Origin: Methyloprofundus sp.
GTDB lineage: Bacteria > Pseudomonadota > Gammaproteobacteria > Methylococcales > Methylomonadaceae
Assembly: GCA_013138595.1 (NCBI GenBank)
Contig: WTCM01000195.1
Location: 1-38,531 of the forward strand
Length of the DNA stretch: 38,531 bases
Direction of reading: 5' to 3'
The position numbers and the translations under genes were made by a program. Under the pieces are notes generated by a model. That model saw only the letters and a program-made list of their open reading frames with translations. It did no database searches and was not told the origin of the DNA. Shown here one piece after another: positions 18,194-28,408 of the stretch (within the stretch, counting starts at the first letter, position 1; every line of letters starts with the position of its first letter).

Positions 18194-19537
18194 ATGCACT
18201 TTGATACGCTACAAGGTTGGTTGGGCTGGCAAGAAACATTGCACCCTAAAAGTATCGACCTAGGTTTAACACGCGTTTTAGAAGTGTATAAACGCATGCC
18301 TTGTGTCGCGAAAAAACCTGTCACTATCACAGTGGCAGGGACTAATGGCAAGGGTTCTTGCATTGCTTTTCTGGAGGCAATTTACCGTGCCGCTGATTAC
18401 TCGGTCGGCAGCTATACCTCTCCCCATATCGTGCGTTATAACGAACGCATTAAAATCAATGGCATCGCGGTTTCCGATGCACATATCTGCGCTAGTTTTG
18501 AACGTATTGAAGCGGCTAGAGAAAATGTGTCCCTGAGTTATTTTGAATTTAATACCTTAGCTGCTCTGGATATTTTTGCCAGAGCGGGTGTGGATATACA
18601 ACTCCTAGAAGTCGGTTTAGGCGGTCGCCTAGATGCTGTGAATATTATTGATGCGGATGCGACATTGATTAGCAGTATCAGCATAGACCATACCGCTTGG
18701 CTAGGCAATACACGTGACAGTATAGGCTATGAAAAAGCAGGTATTTTTCGTACAGGCGTGAATGCTATTATTGGCGATCCAGAGCCACCTCAATCATTGC
18801 TAGAGCATGCGCATAAAATACAAGCTCCACTGCTACGTATTGGACATGAATTTAATTATCAAAAAAAGGCTACTGACTGGGCTTTATCTATTAAAGACAA
18901 ACAATTCCCGGCCTTGCCTTTCCCTGCCTTAAAAGGCGAACATCAATATAGAAATGCTGCTACAGCACTAACAGCTGCTCATACCTTACAAGATAAACTA
19001 GCGGTCACTGACAATGCGCTCAGCCTAGGAATAAGTCAGGCAAAATTAGCAGGACGGCTGCAACTCATTAAAGGACAGCCTGCCGTTTTATTAGAAGTAG
19101 GGCATAATCCACAAGCAGCCCTAGCCCTAGCCGAGCACTTACAATCTGAATTTAAAGCTACGCCTATTCATGCTGTTTTTACCATGATGAATGATAAAGA
19201 CTTAGGCACTGTGATTGAACTGATGCAGGCGCGAGTTAAACATTGGTATATCTCGCCGCTAGATAATCCACGTACCAGCAGTGAAAGCGATATACAACAA
19301 GCATTTAAAGATCAGCAGATCGACACTATCAGCACAGGTTTTAAAGATTTTACCAGCACATTTCAAGCCGCTAAAAACCAAGCAGAAACAGACGATGGGC
19401 TGGTCTTAATCTTTGGTTCATTTTTTTTAGTTGCCGAATATCTCAGCCTTTTTGGCACACATACAACGGGGGCGCAAGTTTCAAAGCAGCCTAGCACTAC
19501 GCCAGAAAAGCCCCAGAGCAGAACTCAAGGAAAATAA
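18194..19537 (+). CDS. folC: Dihydrofolate synthase / folylpolyglutamate synthase
   Basis: Adds glutamate to dihydropteroate and then extends the polyglutamate tail of folates. Mur-ligase fold with ATP loop VAGTNGKGSC (about 47-56), SYTSPHIVRYNERIKING, LEVGLGGRLDAVNII and DHTAWLG, the usual blocks. The C-terminal domain begins near residue 300 (LEVGHNPQAA). At 447 residues it is slightly longer than E. coli FolC because of a low-complexity tail. Its stop is 1 bp before the start of the SPOR gene. Confidence 0.96.
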   Translation: MHFDTLQGWLGWQETLHPKSIDLGLTRVLEVYKRMPCVAKKPVTITVAGTNGKGSCIAFLEAIYRAADYSVGSYTSPHIVRYNERIKINGIAVSDAHICASFERIEAARENVSLSYFEFNTLAALDIFARAGVDIQLLEVGLGGRLDAVNIIDADATLISSISIDHTAWLGNTRDSIGYEKAGIFRTGVNAIIGDPEPPQSLLEHAHKIQAPLLRIGHEFNYQKKATDWALSIKDKQFPALPFPALKGEHQYRNAATALTAAHTLQDKLAVTDNALSLGISQAKLAGRLQLIKGQPAVLLEVGHNPQAALALAEHLQSEFKATPIHAVFTMMNDKDLGTVIELMQARVKHWYISPLDNPRTSSESDIQQAFKDQQIDTISTGFKDFTSTFQAAKNQAETDDGLVLIFGSFFLVAEYLSLFGTHTTGAQVSKQPSTTPEKPQSRTQGK

Positions 19538-19538
19538 G

Positions 19539-20069
19539 ATGAATGAAACACTCAAACAAAGAATTGTCGGTATCGCAGTCATTACTGCACTTGCTGCTAT
19601 TTTTGTCCCGATGCTATTTGACACACCCGTCGCTGATCCTAGCTTTAATAATGAGCTATCACTACCGCAGCAACCGAATAACCAACTGACTATTCCTCAG
19701 CAACCCGCGAATAATCTTCAAGAAATATTAGATAAGACACCTCAGACGCAAGCAGAAGTCATCTCTCAACCTGTCCCTATACATGTCGACCTACAAGCTA
19801 AAAAAATTCAAAAAGCCATTAAAAAACTAACCGTTAAAGGCTGGGTTATTCAAGTCGGTAGCTTTACCCAAGAACAAAATGCCAATGAGTTCCGTGATAA
19901 ATTACGTAAAAAGAAATTCACCGCTTATGTTGATGCCACCCATACTCCCGATAAAGGTGTGTTGTACCGATTGCGTGTCGGCCCTGAACTGGATGAAAAA
20001 ATAGCCCAAAACACCAAACAACGCTTAGATGCTATTTATAAAATTAAATCTATTTTAGTACTTGAATAA
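19539..20069 (+). CDS. dedD: SPOR-domain cell division protein (DedD-like)
   Basis: Membrane-anchored septal protein that binds denuded peptidoglycan. The ATG at 19539, preceded by AAGGA, gives MNETLKQRIVGIAVITALAA, a short cytoplasmic end and one transmembrane helix (about 9-27), then a Gln/Pro-rich linker (about 35-90). The SPOR domain is at about 99-176 (GWVIQVGSFTQEQNANEFRD, LYRLRVGPEL). A longer frame beginning inside folC exists, but the helix would then not be N-terminal. Its place between folC and cvpA matches dedD in E. coli. Confidence 0.9.
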   Translation: MNETLKQRIVGIAVITALAAIFVPMLFDTPVADPSFNNELSLPQQPNNQLTIPQQPANNLQEILDKTPQTQAEVISQPVPIHVDLQAKKIQKAIKKLTVKGWVIQVGSFTQEQNANEFRDKLRKKKFTAYVDATHTPDKGVLYRLRVGPELDEKIAQNTKQRLDAIYKIKSILVLE

Positions 20070-20077
20070 AGATAATA

Positions 20078-20569
20078 ATGATTTGGATAGACTACGCCAT
20101 TATTGGCTTAATCAGTATCTCACTGATTATTGGGCTCTTTAGAGGTCTGATAAGAGAGGCATTCGCCCTCTTTACATGGGGGGTTGCCTTTTGGGTGGGC
20201 TTAACCTTCAGCACGCCCTTTGCTGTCTTTTTAGAAGAACCTATTGCCGACCCTAGCTTAAGAATGGCGGCGGCTTTTATTGCCTTATTTGTCTTAACTC
20301 TGATACTTGGTGCAATTATCAATAAATTACTCAGTGTATTAATTGATAAAACAGGCTTAACAGGCACAGACCGTATTGCTGGGTTACTTTTTGGGGTGGT
20401 TCGTGGGGTACTATTAGTGGTTATCCTCGTCATGCTTGCAGGTTTCACCCCCTTGCCCGAAACACCCTGGTGGAAAGAATCACAAATTCTGCCATTATTT
20501 CAAGACCTAGCCATCTGGTTAAAATTAAATATGCCTGAAAACATGGCAAGCTATCTAAACTATCAATAA
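20078..20569 (+). CDS. cvpA: CvpA family membrane protein
   Basis: Four-helix inner-membrane protein of the CvpA family (colicin V production, envelope stress tolerance). The 163 residues begin [20 protein letters not shown], with the conserved RGLIREAF loop after the first helix, then further helices at about 30-50, 66-90 and 105-125 ([19 protein letters not shown]). It is linked to purF by 13 bp, the usual cvpA-purF arrangement. Exact function in this organism is unknown. Confidence 0.93.
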   Translation: MIWIDYAIIGLISISLIIGLFRGLIREAFALFTWGVAFWVGLTFSTPFAVFLEEPIADPSLRMAAAFIALFVLTLILGAIINKLLSVLIDKTGLTGTDRIAGLLFGVVRGVLLVVILVMLAGFTPLPETPWWKESQILPLFQDLAIWLKLNMPENMASYLNYQ

Positions 20570-20582
20570 CTTAGGACATAAT

Positions 20583-22091
20583 ATGTGTGGTATTGCGGGA
20601 ATTGTTTCCCATCAAAATGTAAACCAAGAACTGTATGATGCACTCACTGTTTTACAACACCGTGGTCAAGATGCCGCTGGAATTGTCACCTGTGATGACG
20701 GGCGTTTACATTTGCGTAAAGATAATGGCTTAACACGTGACGTATTTAGTACCGAGCAAATGGTTAAGCTCAAAGGCACGATGGGCATTGCACATGTACG
20801 TTACCCAACCGCAGGTTGTGCCAGTTCTTCCGAAGCACAGCCGTTTTATGTGAACTCACCCTTTGGTGTCACCTTGGCACATAACGGTAATTTAACCAAT
20901 TCCGCACAATTAAAAAAAGAACTTTTTATAGAAGATCAACGCCACCTTAATACCAATTCTGATTCCGAGGTATTGCTCAACATTTTTGCCCATGAACTAC
21001 AAATGCTGGGTAAATTAGAGCTGAATAAAGAAGATATATTCAAAGCCGTTGCGGGCGTACATCGTCGTTGCAAAGGCGCGTATGCTGTTGTGGTGATGAT
21101 TCCTAATATCGGAATTATTGGCTTTAGAGACCCGTATGGCATCCGCCCTATCGTTTTTGGTGAACGTGACTTAGGCCAAGGCAAAGAATTTATTATTGCC
21201 TCAGAAAGTGTCGCACTCGATGTATTAGGGTTTAATTTAACGCGTGATATAGAGCCAGGTGAAGCGGTTTTTATTGAAGAATCAGGTGAACTACATACCC
21301 AACAATGTGCAGAAAAAACGCAACATTCGCCCTGTATTTTTGAATATGTTTACTTTGCACGCCCTGATTCCATTATTGATAATATTTCAGTGTACAAAGC
21401 ACGTTTGCGTATGGGCGATAAACTCGCGGAAAAAGTTCAGCGTGATTGGCCAGACCATGATATTGATGTCATTATTCCTATCCCTGACACCAGCCGTACT
21501 TCCGCGCTACAAATGGCGACAACATTGGGTGTCAAGTTTCGTGAAGGCTTTATGAAAAATCGCTATATCGGGCGTACTTTTATTATGCCCGGTCAGCAAA
21601 TGCGCAAAAAATCAGTGCGTCAAAAACTGAATGCCATTGGCTTAGAGTTTGAAGGCAAAAATGTACTCTTAGTCGATGATTCTATTGTACGCGGCACAAC
21701 CTCTGAGCAAATTATACAAATGGCACGTGATGCAGGCGCTAAAAAAGTTTATTTTGCCTCAGCGGCACCTGCGGTACGTTACCCAAATGTATATGGAATT
21801 GATATGCCCGCCGCACATGAATTAATCGCACATAATCGTACTGAAGATGAGATATGTACGGCTATCGGCGCAGATAAAATGATTTATCAAGAGCTAGACG
21901 ATTTAATTGACTCAGTGCGTAAAGGTAATGACAAAATTATAAAATTTGATACATCATGCTTTGACCATGAATATGTGACTGGGGATATAGATGCCGCCTA
22001 TTTAGAAAATATTGAGGCGCTACGCAATGATACCGCACAGGCAGGCGGACAAGTCGAAACTGCAATTATTGATATGCCTAATTCTATTTAA
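20583..22091 (+). CDS. purF: Amidophosphoribosyltransferase
   Basis: First committed step of purine synthesis: PRPP plus glutamine gives phosphoribosylamine. N-terminal glutamine amidotransferase with nucleophile Cys2 ([10 protein letters not shown]), [11 protein letters not shown] and HVRYPTAG. The C-terminal phosphoribosyltransferase carries the PRPP loop [14 protein letters not shown]. The 502 residues match the gammaproteobacterial form, which lacks the long propeptide seen in Bacillus. Last gene of the run; 88 bp later the multicopper oxidase has its own promoter. Confidence 0.98.
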   Translation: MCGIAGIVSHQNVNQELYDALTVLQHRGQDAAGIVTCDDGRLHLRKDNGLTRDVFSTEQMVKLKGTMGIAHVRYPTAGCASSSEAQPFYVNSPFGVTLAHNGNLTNSAQLKKELFIEDQRHLNTNSDSEVLLNIFAHELQMLGKLELNKEDIFKAVAGVHRRCKGAYAVVVMIPNIGIIGFRDPYGIRPIVFGERDLGQGKEFIIASESVALDVLGFNLTRDIEPGEAVFIEESGELHTQQCAEKTQHSPCIFEYVYFARPDSIIDNISVYKARLRMGDKLAEKVQRDWPDHDIDVIIPIPDTSRTSALQMATTLGVKFREGFMKNRYIGRTFIMPGQQMRKKSVRQKLNAIGLEFEGKNVLLVDDSIVRGTTSEQIIQMARDAGAKKVYFASAAPAVRYPNVYGIDMPAAHELIAHNRTEDEICTAIGADKMIYQELDDLIDSVRKGNDKIIKFDTSCFDHEYVTGDIDAAYLENIEALRNDTAQAGGQVETAIIDMPNSI

Positions 22092-22118
22092 ACAAATCAC
22101 ACTAAAAAGTAGAATACC

Positions 22119-22147
22119 TTTACATTTAATAATAAGTATATTATAAA
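22119..22147 (+). promoter_or_regulatory. Promoter of the multicopper oxidase gene
   Basis: TTTACA (22119-22124), a 17-bp spacer and TATAAA (22142-22147) form a good sigma-70-type promoter 32 bp before the ATG at 22180. A strong ribosome binding site, AGGAG, is in front of the ATG. No clear copper-regulator (CueR) dyad was seen between the hexamers. Confidence 0.6.
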
Positions 22148-22179
22148 AGACTAATATATTTATTATTCAGGAGAATAAC

Positions 22180-23739
22180 ATGACAAATAGCGTAAACATC
22201 CAACGCCGAACACTTTTAAAAGCAGCTGGTATTGGCACAGCCGCACTAGCGATTTTTCCTAGTTTACTCAGTGCTAAAATGGACAGTATGCGTATAGGCA
22301 GCAAGCCATCTGTTGAGTTTAATCCTGATGTAGAAATACGCCTGACAGAAGAAGTCAAAGATGTGGCAATTTTTCAAGGGCCTAAAACACGTGTTTGGAA
22401 AGTGACAGGTCAGGTTCTAAAAGGTGATAAAAGCGTTATTACGAATGATGAAGAGAGCTATCTTGCACCTACTATTCGTTTACATAAAGGGCAGAAAGTA
22501 CGCATTTATTTAAAAAATAAACTCCCAACAGCTACCATTATCCATTGGCACGGCTTACATGTGCCTGCAGTAATGGATGGTAATCCTATGTATGCGATTG
22601 CTAATGGCGAAACCTTTGTCTACGAGTTTGAGGTGCTTAATAGAGCAGGAACCTATTGGTACCATGCCCATACTCATGGCTTGACAGCAAAACATGTTTA
22701 TTCAGGGCTTGCAGGCTTATTTTTAGTCAGTGATGATCAAGAACAAGCCCTTAAATTACCTAGCGGTGAGTTTGATTTGCCTGTGGTCATTCAAGATCGT
22801 GATTTTGACGCACAAAACCAGCTTTCCTATAGCGACCACATGATGCAGAAAATGCATGGCTTTTTAGGTGAGCAAATTCTGGTCAATGGTCAACCTAGCT
22901 ATGCGCTAGAAGTTTCTACCCGTGCTTATCGCATGCGCTTATTAAATGGTTCTAATTCGCGTATTTACAAATTAGCCTGGGATGATGGTACGCCGATGAA
23001 AGTGATTGCGACCGATGGCGGTTTATTAGAAACAGCTGAAACACTGCCTTATTTAATGCTAGCTCCTGCCGAAAGGCGCGAACTCTGGGTAGATTTTAGT
23101 GATAAAAAAGTAGGCACGACAATGACGCTGAGTAGTTTAGAATTTTCTACTGGCGGTATGGGCATGATGGGTCGAGGAAGCTCACATGCAGGCTCAGAAA
23201 TGACTGTGCTTAAAGTCCATGTCAGTAAAAAAGTAGCCTCTAAAGATCGCCTACCTAAGCAACTCAGTCAAGTTAAAAAACTACGTGTCGCAGATGCTGA
23301 GAACCCTCGTTCACCAAGACGTATCACTTTAACCATGCGCCATATGTCAGCCTTATTAAATGGTCGCTCATATAAAATGAATGACATTCAAGCAGATGAG
23401 ATTATCCCTGTTAACACCTTACAAGTGATAGAGTTCGACAACGGATTTCATCGCTCGGGTGGCGGCGGAATGGGAATGATGGGCGGTATGGGGATGCCTC
23501 ATCCTATGCACATGCATGGCGAGCAATTCCAAGTGATTAAACGAGAATCAAGAAAAACGTATAATTCTGTTACTGATGGGCTTTTAGATAAAGGCTGGCA
23601 AGATACTGTATTAGTCATGCCTGGCGAGAAAGTCACGATTTTAAAGCCCTTTAATGATTATACAGGGATATTTATGTATCACTGCCATAACTTGGAACAT
23701 GAAGATATGGGGATGATGCGTGACCTTTTAGTGAAATAA
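22180..23739 (+). CDS. Tat-exported multicopper oxidase (CueO/CotA-like)
   Basis: Periplasmic blue copper oxidase that couples substrate oxidation to reduction of O2 to water. The 519 residues start with a twin-arginine signal (QRRTLLKAAG, R9-R10). Copper sites: HWHG at 122-125, HAHTHG at 162-167, HPMHMHG at 441-447, and HCHNLEHEDMGM at 501-512, which includes the type 1 Cys and axial Met. All four are complete. Two Met-rich segments (GGMGMMGRG at about 325, GGGGMGMMGGMGMPHPM at about 427) recall the cuprous-ion-binding Met loops of CueO, so Cu(I) oxidation and copper tolerance is the likeliest role. Bilirubin-oxidase- or laccase-like activity is possible. Confidence 0.92.
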   Translation: MTNSVNIQRRTLLKAAGIGTAALAIFPSLLSAKMDSMRIGSKPSVEFNPDVEIRLTEEVKDVAIFQGPKTRVWKVTGQVLKGDKSVITNDEESYLAPTIRLHKGQKVRIYLKNKLPTATIIHWHGLHVPAVMDGNPMYAIANGETFVYEFEVLNRAGTYWYHAHTHGLTAKHVYSGLAGLFLVSDDQEQALKLPSGEFDLPVVIQDRDFDAQNQLSYSDHMMQKMHGFLGEQILVNGQPSYALEVSTRAYRMRLLNGSNSRIYKLAWDDGTPMKVIATDGGLLETAETLPYLMLAPAERRELWVDFSDKKVGTTMTLSSLEFSTGGMGMMGRGSSHAGSEMTVLKVHVSKKVASKDRLPKQLSQVKKLRVADAENPRSPRRITLTMRHMSALLNGRSYKMNDIQADEIIPVNTLQVIEFDNGFHRSGGGGMGMMGGMGMPHPMHMHGEQFQVIKRESRKTYNSVTDGLLDKGWQDTVLVMPGEKVTILKPFNDYTGIFMYHCHNLEHEDMGMMRDLLVK

Positions 23740-23751
23740 TTTAAAGCAAAA

Positions 23752-23784
23752 AAAGATAACATCCCTTGATGGGATGTTATCTTT
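23752..23784. terminator. Bidirectional intrinsic terminator
   Basis: AAAGATAACATCCC (23752-23765) and GGGATGTTATCTTT (23771-23784) are perfect 14-bp inverted arms around a 5-base loop. Flanking A-rich and T-rich ends give a U tract in both directions. It lies between the convergent multicopper oxidase and fabI genes. Confidence 0.85.
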
Positions 23785-23813
23785 AGCACGTACCAGGCTA
23801 GTTGATACTAGCT

Positions 23814-24596
23814 TTAAGACGCTGCAATCCCTGCAATATTGTAGCCACAATCTACATAGGTAATTTCGCCTGTTACGCCTGAGGCAAGATCAGAACATAA
23901 AAAAGCTGCCACATTACCGACTTCATCAATGGTCACATTTTTCTTTAAGGGTGCTGTATCAGCCGCTTTACTTAGCATCGATTTAAAATTATTAATGCCC
24001 GCAGAAGCCAAAGTTTTAATAGGACCTGCTGAAACTGCATTGACTCGTGTTCCTTCTGCACCTAAAGCAACCGCCATATAACGTACATTTGCCTCTAAAC
24101 TCGCTTTAGCAACGCCCATTACATTATAGTTAGGAATCGCACGCTCAGCGCCTAAATAGCTTAAGGTTAATAAAGAGCCATTGCGCCCAGCCATCATTTC
24201 ACGCCCAGCATGCGCTAATGCCGTGAAACTATAAGAGCTAATATCGTGTGCAATTCTAAAATTCTCACGAGTAGTCGCCGCAACAAAATCACCGTCTAAT
24301 GCCTCTCTTGGTGCAAAAGCGACAGAATGAACAATACAATCTAAACCGTCCCACTGCTTCGCTAACTCAGTAAATACATGCTCAATTTGCTCATCACTAC
24401 TCACATCACACTCAATCGTGATATTTGAATCACATTCAGCCGCCATCTTTTCGACACGGCCTTGTAATTTTTCATTTTGAAAAGTAAAGGCGATTTCCGC
24501 CCCTTCACGATGCATTGCTTGTGCGATACCCCAAGCAATTGAACGAGTGCTAGCTAAGCCAACAATCAAAACACGCTTGCCTTGCATAAATCCCAT
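23814..24596 (-). CDS. fabI: Enoyl-[acyl-carrier-protein] reductase (NADH)
   Basis: Last reductive step of each fatty acid elongation cycle. The 260 residues have the FabI-type NADH site [16 protein letters not shown] near the N-terminus, [13 protein letters not shown], the catalytic pattern Y147 ... Y157-x6-K164 ([20 protein letters not shown]), and [12 protein letters not shown]. This is the triclosan-sensitive FabI type, not FabV or FabK. Monocistronic, ending at the shared hairpin. Confidence 0.97.
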   Translation of the reverse strand: MGFMQGKRVLIVGLASTRSIAWGIAQAMHREGAEIAFTFQNEKLQGRVEKMAAECDSNITIECDVSSDEQIEHVFTELAKQWDGLDCIVHSVAFAPREALDGDFVAATTRENFRIAHDISSYSFTALAHAGREMMAGRNGSLLTLSYLGAERAIPNYNVMGVAKASLEANVRYMAVALGAEGTRVNAVSAGPIKTLASAGINNFKSMLSKAADTAPLKKNVTIDEVGNVAAFLCSDLASGVTGEITYVDCGYNIAGIAAS

Positions 24597-24704
24597 CTTA
24601 TGTCTCCAGTAGTGTTATAAACAGAACTGTTTAGTATCTACGAGCTGTATTCATAAGTCCAGTGTTATATATACGTATACTGACTAAACCTTTAGCAGAA
24701 GCTT

Positions 24705-25241
24705 CTAAGCCTCCCCTAATTCCCTTGCATTGCTTTGTGAAAAATAAAAATTAGAGAGCGCAACACCTTCAATGGTATATTCCTGCTCTTGCTCCGTTTT
24801 TTCTGGCTGATACCAGTGGAAACCTACATGCTCTTCCCGCTCCAATGCAGTGGACATAGTTGGATTATCATCCAAAGTAAAAATCAATTCTAATGCCTTA
24901 CGAGAAAATCGTGCACTCCACGATACTTCAAATTGATCTGCTGATTGCAGATGCACAATCTCAAAAGGCATCCCCTGATGATTTAAACGATGATATTCAA
25001 GAGTACTCGCTTGATTTGATTCATCACATAAATAGATAAGCGCATCACCACTCATCAATATTCCAGAAGAAGACTGCCTACCAATAGCCTGTAAATATCC
25101 GCTTAAACTTAGCTTACCTCCTAACTGTGTATAGGGATAAAAATCACAATAAATTTGGCAATTTACCGCACGAATAGCCGCTTGCACCTCAGTATTTTGC
25201 AGCATTCCTCTTGTTTGATTAATAACAGATATTTGAATCAT
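24705..25241 (-). CDS. Protein of unknown function behind a Fur-like site
   Basis: Not recognised. The 178 residues are soluble, without signal peptide or membrane helix, and slightly acidic. The N-terminus reads MIQISVINQTRGMLQNTEVQ; motifs such as FYPYTQLGGKLSLSGYL and FEVSWSARFSRKALELIF suggest a mixed alpha/beta fold. A Fur-box-like sequence lies 34 bp upstream of the start, so iron-dependent expression is possible. It stands alone between fabI and a divergent histidine kinase gene. Confidence 0.6.
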   Translation of the reverse strand: MIQISVINQTRGMLQNTEVQAAIRAVNCQIYCDFYPYTQLGGKLSLSGYLQAIGRQSSSGILMSGDALIYLCDESNQASTLEYHRLNHQGMPFEIVHLQSADQFEVSWSARFSRKALELIFTLDDNPTMSTALEREEHVGFHWYQPEKTEQEQEYTIEGVALSNFYFSQSNARELGEA

Positions 25242-25274
25242 GGTCTCATCCCCTATACGCTATATGTCAGTCAA

Positions 25275-25293
25275 AATAATGATAATCACTAAA
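25275..25293 (-). promoter_or_regulatory. Candidate Fur box
   Basis: The 19 bases AATAATGATAATCACTAAA match the Fur consensus GATAATGATAATCATTATC at 15 positions, with an unbroken 13-base core. It lies in the 255-bp divergent region, closer to the 24705-25241 gene (34 bp) than to the histidine kinase start (203 bp). This is a visual match, not a scored one. Confidence 0.5.
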
Positions 25294-25496
25294 CTTTAGA
25301 CTTATAATGACTATCTTTAGTGCCATAATTTACAGAAAATTAATATTTTTTTCCTATGAGAATTATGAACATTAGTGAAAACATGCGCTATTTCTAATAT
25401 TTTCCCATAAAAATCATGTAGGAATTACTGATATGAAGCTTTACAATAACAAACATACTGCTAGCGCTAAGAAATAAAATAAACCACGCCAATATT

Positions 25497-27005
25497 ATGA
25501 GTAATCTTAAGAAGACCTTAAAAAAACTCCCCATTAAGCACAAATTAATATTAATCATCATGCTGACTAGTAGCTCAGCAATCCTGCTAATGGCCTTATT
25601 AATCACCCTTAATCAGGCGGTTAATTGCAAAAATACCCTGCAACAACAACTAAAGACATTAACAGCGACATTCGCCCCTCAAACAAGCCAAGCACTTACA
25701 CTTAATAATCCCAATATGGGACAAGATATTCTACAAAAAATAGCCTTACAAAACAATATCATCTACTCCGTTATTGAGCGTGATAATGCAGATATTTTTG
25801 CCGTCTCTGGCGATGCCTCGATGGGCAACAAATATATCCAACAAGTGGTAGATACACCGCCTTCTTTATGGGATATATTTATATCCAATAAAATCAGCGT
25901 TAGCCATGATATTTTATATTCTGAAGGTAATGTTGGTAAATTGCGTATTGTTTCAAATCTAAACAACTTATATACGGAAATACTGCAATACATCACCTTA
26001 ATGACTATCATTTTAGGCATTTGCTTAATCCTTAGCTTTCTTATTTGCTCACGCTTACAACAATTCATTTTAGAGCCTATTACTGATTTACAAAAAACCA
26101 TAGACTCTATTGCTGAACATAAAGACTACTCTCTACGCGTTGAAAGCGGTGAAAAAGACAATGAATTAAAGGCACTGATTGATGGCTTCAACCATATGCT
26201 AGACCAAACTCAGTTACATGAAAAACAATTAGCTGAAACCAGTAATTCTCTGGAACGTGTTTTAGCAACACGTACCTCTCAGCTAATCTATGCGAATGAA
26301 AAAAGAGTATTGTGGCTAGAAACAATGGCACGTTTTTTAAAACATGAACTTAAGAATTCATCTGCAGGTATCACAACGTCATTAGACTGGATTGAGCGCA
26401 GCTGCGAACAAAATGAAGATATCCTTAAGTATTTGGAGCGTGCTAGAACAAGTATGAATACCATGGATTCATTATTAGATAGTGCGGCAAATGCAAGCGA
26501 CTTAGAGGCCAATCTTTATAAAGAAAAACAAAGCAATATAGATATTGGAGAAACGGTTAAAAAACATATCACAGAACTCTCGCCTCTCTACCCTGACATA
26601 TCAATTACCACAAGCTGCCAAAAAGACTTAATCATATTTGGTAATGAAGAAAGACTGGTTCAGTTGTTAGAAAAATTACTGAGCAATGCGGTTGAGCATT
26701 CTGACGCTGAGCAGGCCTTGCCTATTGAAGTCTTTGTTAAGCCTTATTGTGGAAAGGTACAGCTGATTGTTTCAAATCATGGTGCCGCCTTACCTAGAGA
26801 TAAAGAGACCATATTTGAGCTTTTTGTATCGGCAAGAGCCGCTGAAAGAAAAACAGATGAAAATTTCGGCTTAGGACTCTATATCGTCAAATTAATAGCA
26901 GAATCTCATGGTGGTAAAGTGGTTGCGTACGATCGTACAACGGGTGGAACAGGCGCGACCTTTGAAGTCACTTTACCGCTATTAGAAGAGGATAAATCAT
27001 CCTAG
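25497..27005 (+). CDS. Orphan membrane sensor histidine kinase
   Basis: The 502 residues form a two-helix membrane kinase. Helix 1 is at about 17-38, a CHASE8-like periplasmic domain at 40-160 (LTATFAPQTSQALTLNNPNM), helix 2 at about 163-187, and HAMP at 188-240. The phosphoacceptor H283 is in RFLKHELKNSSAG. The ATPase has its N box at LLSNAVEHS (N397), a degenerate G1 box (SNHGAALP) and a normal G2 box GLGLYIVK (458-465). No response regulator is next to it, so its partner must be elsewhere. Its stop shares CTAG with that of the convergent diguanylate cyclase. Confidence 0.9.
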   Translation: MSNLKKTLKKLPIKHKLILIIMLTSSSAILLMALLITLNQAVNCKNTLQQQLKTLTATFAPQTSQALTLNNPNMGQDILQKIALQNNIIYSVIERDNADIFAVSGDASMGNKYIQQVVDTPPSLWDIFISNKISVSHDILYSEGNVGKLRIVSNLNNLYTEILQYITLMTIILGICLILSFLICSRLQQFILEPITDLQKTIDSIAEHKDYSLRVESGEKDNELKALIDGFNHMLDQTQLHEKQLAETSNSLERVLATRTSQLIYANEKRVLWLETMARFLKHELKNSSAGITTSLDWIERSCEQNEDILKYLERARTSMNTMDSLLDSAANASDLEANLYKEKQSNIDIGETVKKHITELSPLYPDISITTSCQKDLIIFGNEERLVQLLEKLLSNAVEHSDAEQALPIEVFVKPYCGKVQLIVSNHGAALPRDKETIFELFVSARAAERKTDENFGLGLYIVKLIAESHGGKVVAYDRTTGGTGATFEVTLPLLEEDKSS

Positions 27006-28402
27006 TCAGCCAAAACGACGGCATTACGCCCCTGCTCTTTTGCCCGATACAAAGCATCATCTGCTCTTTTGATTAATGAATCGCTTTCATCATCCTGATA
27101 ATAACCAGCAATGCCAAAGCTGGCTGTTAATTTTATATAATGTTCAAAAGGATATGCAGCAATCAAGTGTCGTAAATGTTCCGCTAAGACCTGTGCCTGC
27201 AATGCATTTTTCTCTGGGCAAAGAATTAAAAACTCTTCACCACCCCAGCGTCCTAAAGTGTCAGTGGGCTGTATATTATCTTCCAATATTGCCGCTAAAG
27301 TTTTTAAAACATAATCTCCAACAAGGTGCCCATAGGTATCATTAATATTTTTGAAATGATCCATATCCAATAAAATAAGACTAAATGCGTGATGCTTACC
27401 TTGCGCCTGCTTTAATAATATTTCCAGTTGCCGGTCCAGCTTAATGCGATTATTCACATTAGTTAGCTTATCCGTCACCGATAAATGCTGCAGTAAACGA
27501 TTATATTTTTTAAGCTGAAAATGCTGATAAAGAAAAAAAGCTAATACAGCGACTAAGACAAACAATATTTTAAGTAAACGCTGATAATCAGTCCCTAATT
27601 CATAATGCGTGGTCATCCAATGACTGGTAATTTTATCACGCGTTTGCTTATCAACACTGGCAATGGCTTTATTAAAAACACCCACAAGTAGCGCTTCATC
27701 ATTGCGTACTCCTACGCCTAAATGCCAAAGTTGTTCTAATTTTCCTGATACTTTTAGTTCACCTATATATTTATGTTTAAACACATAGGCAATGCTGGGT
27801 AAGCTGCCAATCATGGCAAATAACTGATTATTTCTAACCTGATCTAAGCCTTCTTCCAAACTAGGGACTTCAACGAGGTTAATATTGGGATACTGTAAGC
27901 GTAATAACTCCGCATAAGCATAGCCTTTTTGCACGCCTAATGGCTTATCCAAAATATTGGCTATATCATTAATGAATATTTGTTCATAGCGCGTTGCGAT
28001 CACTAAAGGGAAACCGATATACGGTGCAGAAAAATTCAAGAACTTCTCGCGTTCTGGTGTGCTTAAAACCAAAGAAAATAAATCACAAGCTCGTTGCTGC
28101 CCTAATAACAACGATTCTGTCCAAGTTTCAGTAGGCTTTAAGACAATGGGAATACCGATTTTTTCAGCAAATAAGCTCATAAAATCAGCACTCATGCCTA
28201 TATGCTTACCCTGCTCTATTTTTTCATAGGGCATCCAATTTGGATCTACACATAAGCTGAGTTGCTGTTTATGCTTTAAATAAGCCTGCTCTTGTTCCGT
28301 GAAGTGACTCTCACTACTATTAACGAATGCTTCTTGCGCCACAGTCACTGTTGTAAAAGTGAGCAAGTAAACACAAAAAACAAACGTTAAAAAATGCATC
28401 AA
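27002..28402 (-). CDS. Diguanylate cyclase with periplasmic solute-binding sensor
   Basis: Makes cyclic di-GMP. The 466 residues: signal/anchor (1-22), a type 3 solute-binding-protein domain (about 45-265, CVDPNWMPYEKIEQGKHIG, typical of amino-acid binding), one membrane helix (about 277-293), and a GGDEF domain (about 305-466) with LDMDHFKNINDTYGH and active site GGEEF at 387-391. The inhibitory RxxD site is QPTD (378-381), lacking the Arg, so product inhibition is probably weak. Ligand binding outside likely controls cyclase activity inside. Start may be either Met1 or Met2. It follows the small gene 28409-28651 by 6 bp. Confidence 0.93.
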   Translation of the reverse strand: MMHFLTFVFCVYLLTFTTVTVAQEAFVNSSESHFTEQEQAYLKHKQQLSLCVDPNWMPYEKIEQGKHIGMSADFMSLFAEKIGIPIVLKPTETWTESLLLGQQRACDLFSLVLSTPEREKFLNFSAPYIGFPLVIATRYEQIFINDIANILDKPLGVQKGYAYAELLRLQYPNINLVEVPSLEEGLDQVRNNQLFAMIGSLPSIAYVFKHKYIGELKVSGKLEQLWHLGVGVRNDEALLVGVFNKAIASVDKQTRDKITSHWMTTHYELGTDYQRLLKILFVLVAVLAFFLYQHFQLKKYNRLLQHLSVTDKLTNVNNRIKLDRQLEILLKQAQGKHHAFSLILLDMDHFKNINDTYGHLVGDYVLKTLAAILEDNIQPTDTLGRWGGEEFLILCPEKNALQAQVLAEHLRHLIAAYPFEHYIKLTASFGIAGYYQDDESDSLIKRADDALYRAKEQGRNAVVLAD

Positions 28403-28408
28403 TCGAAA

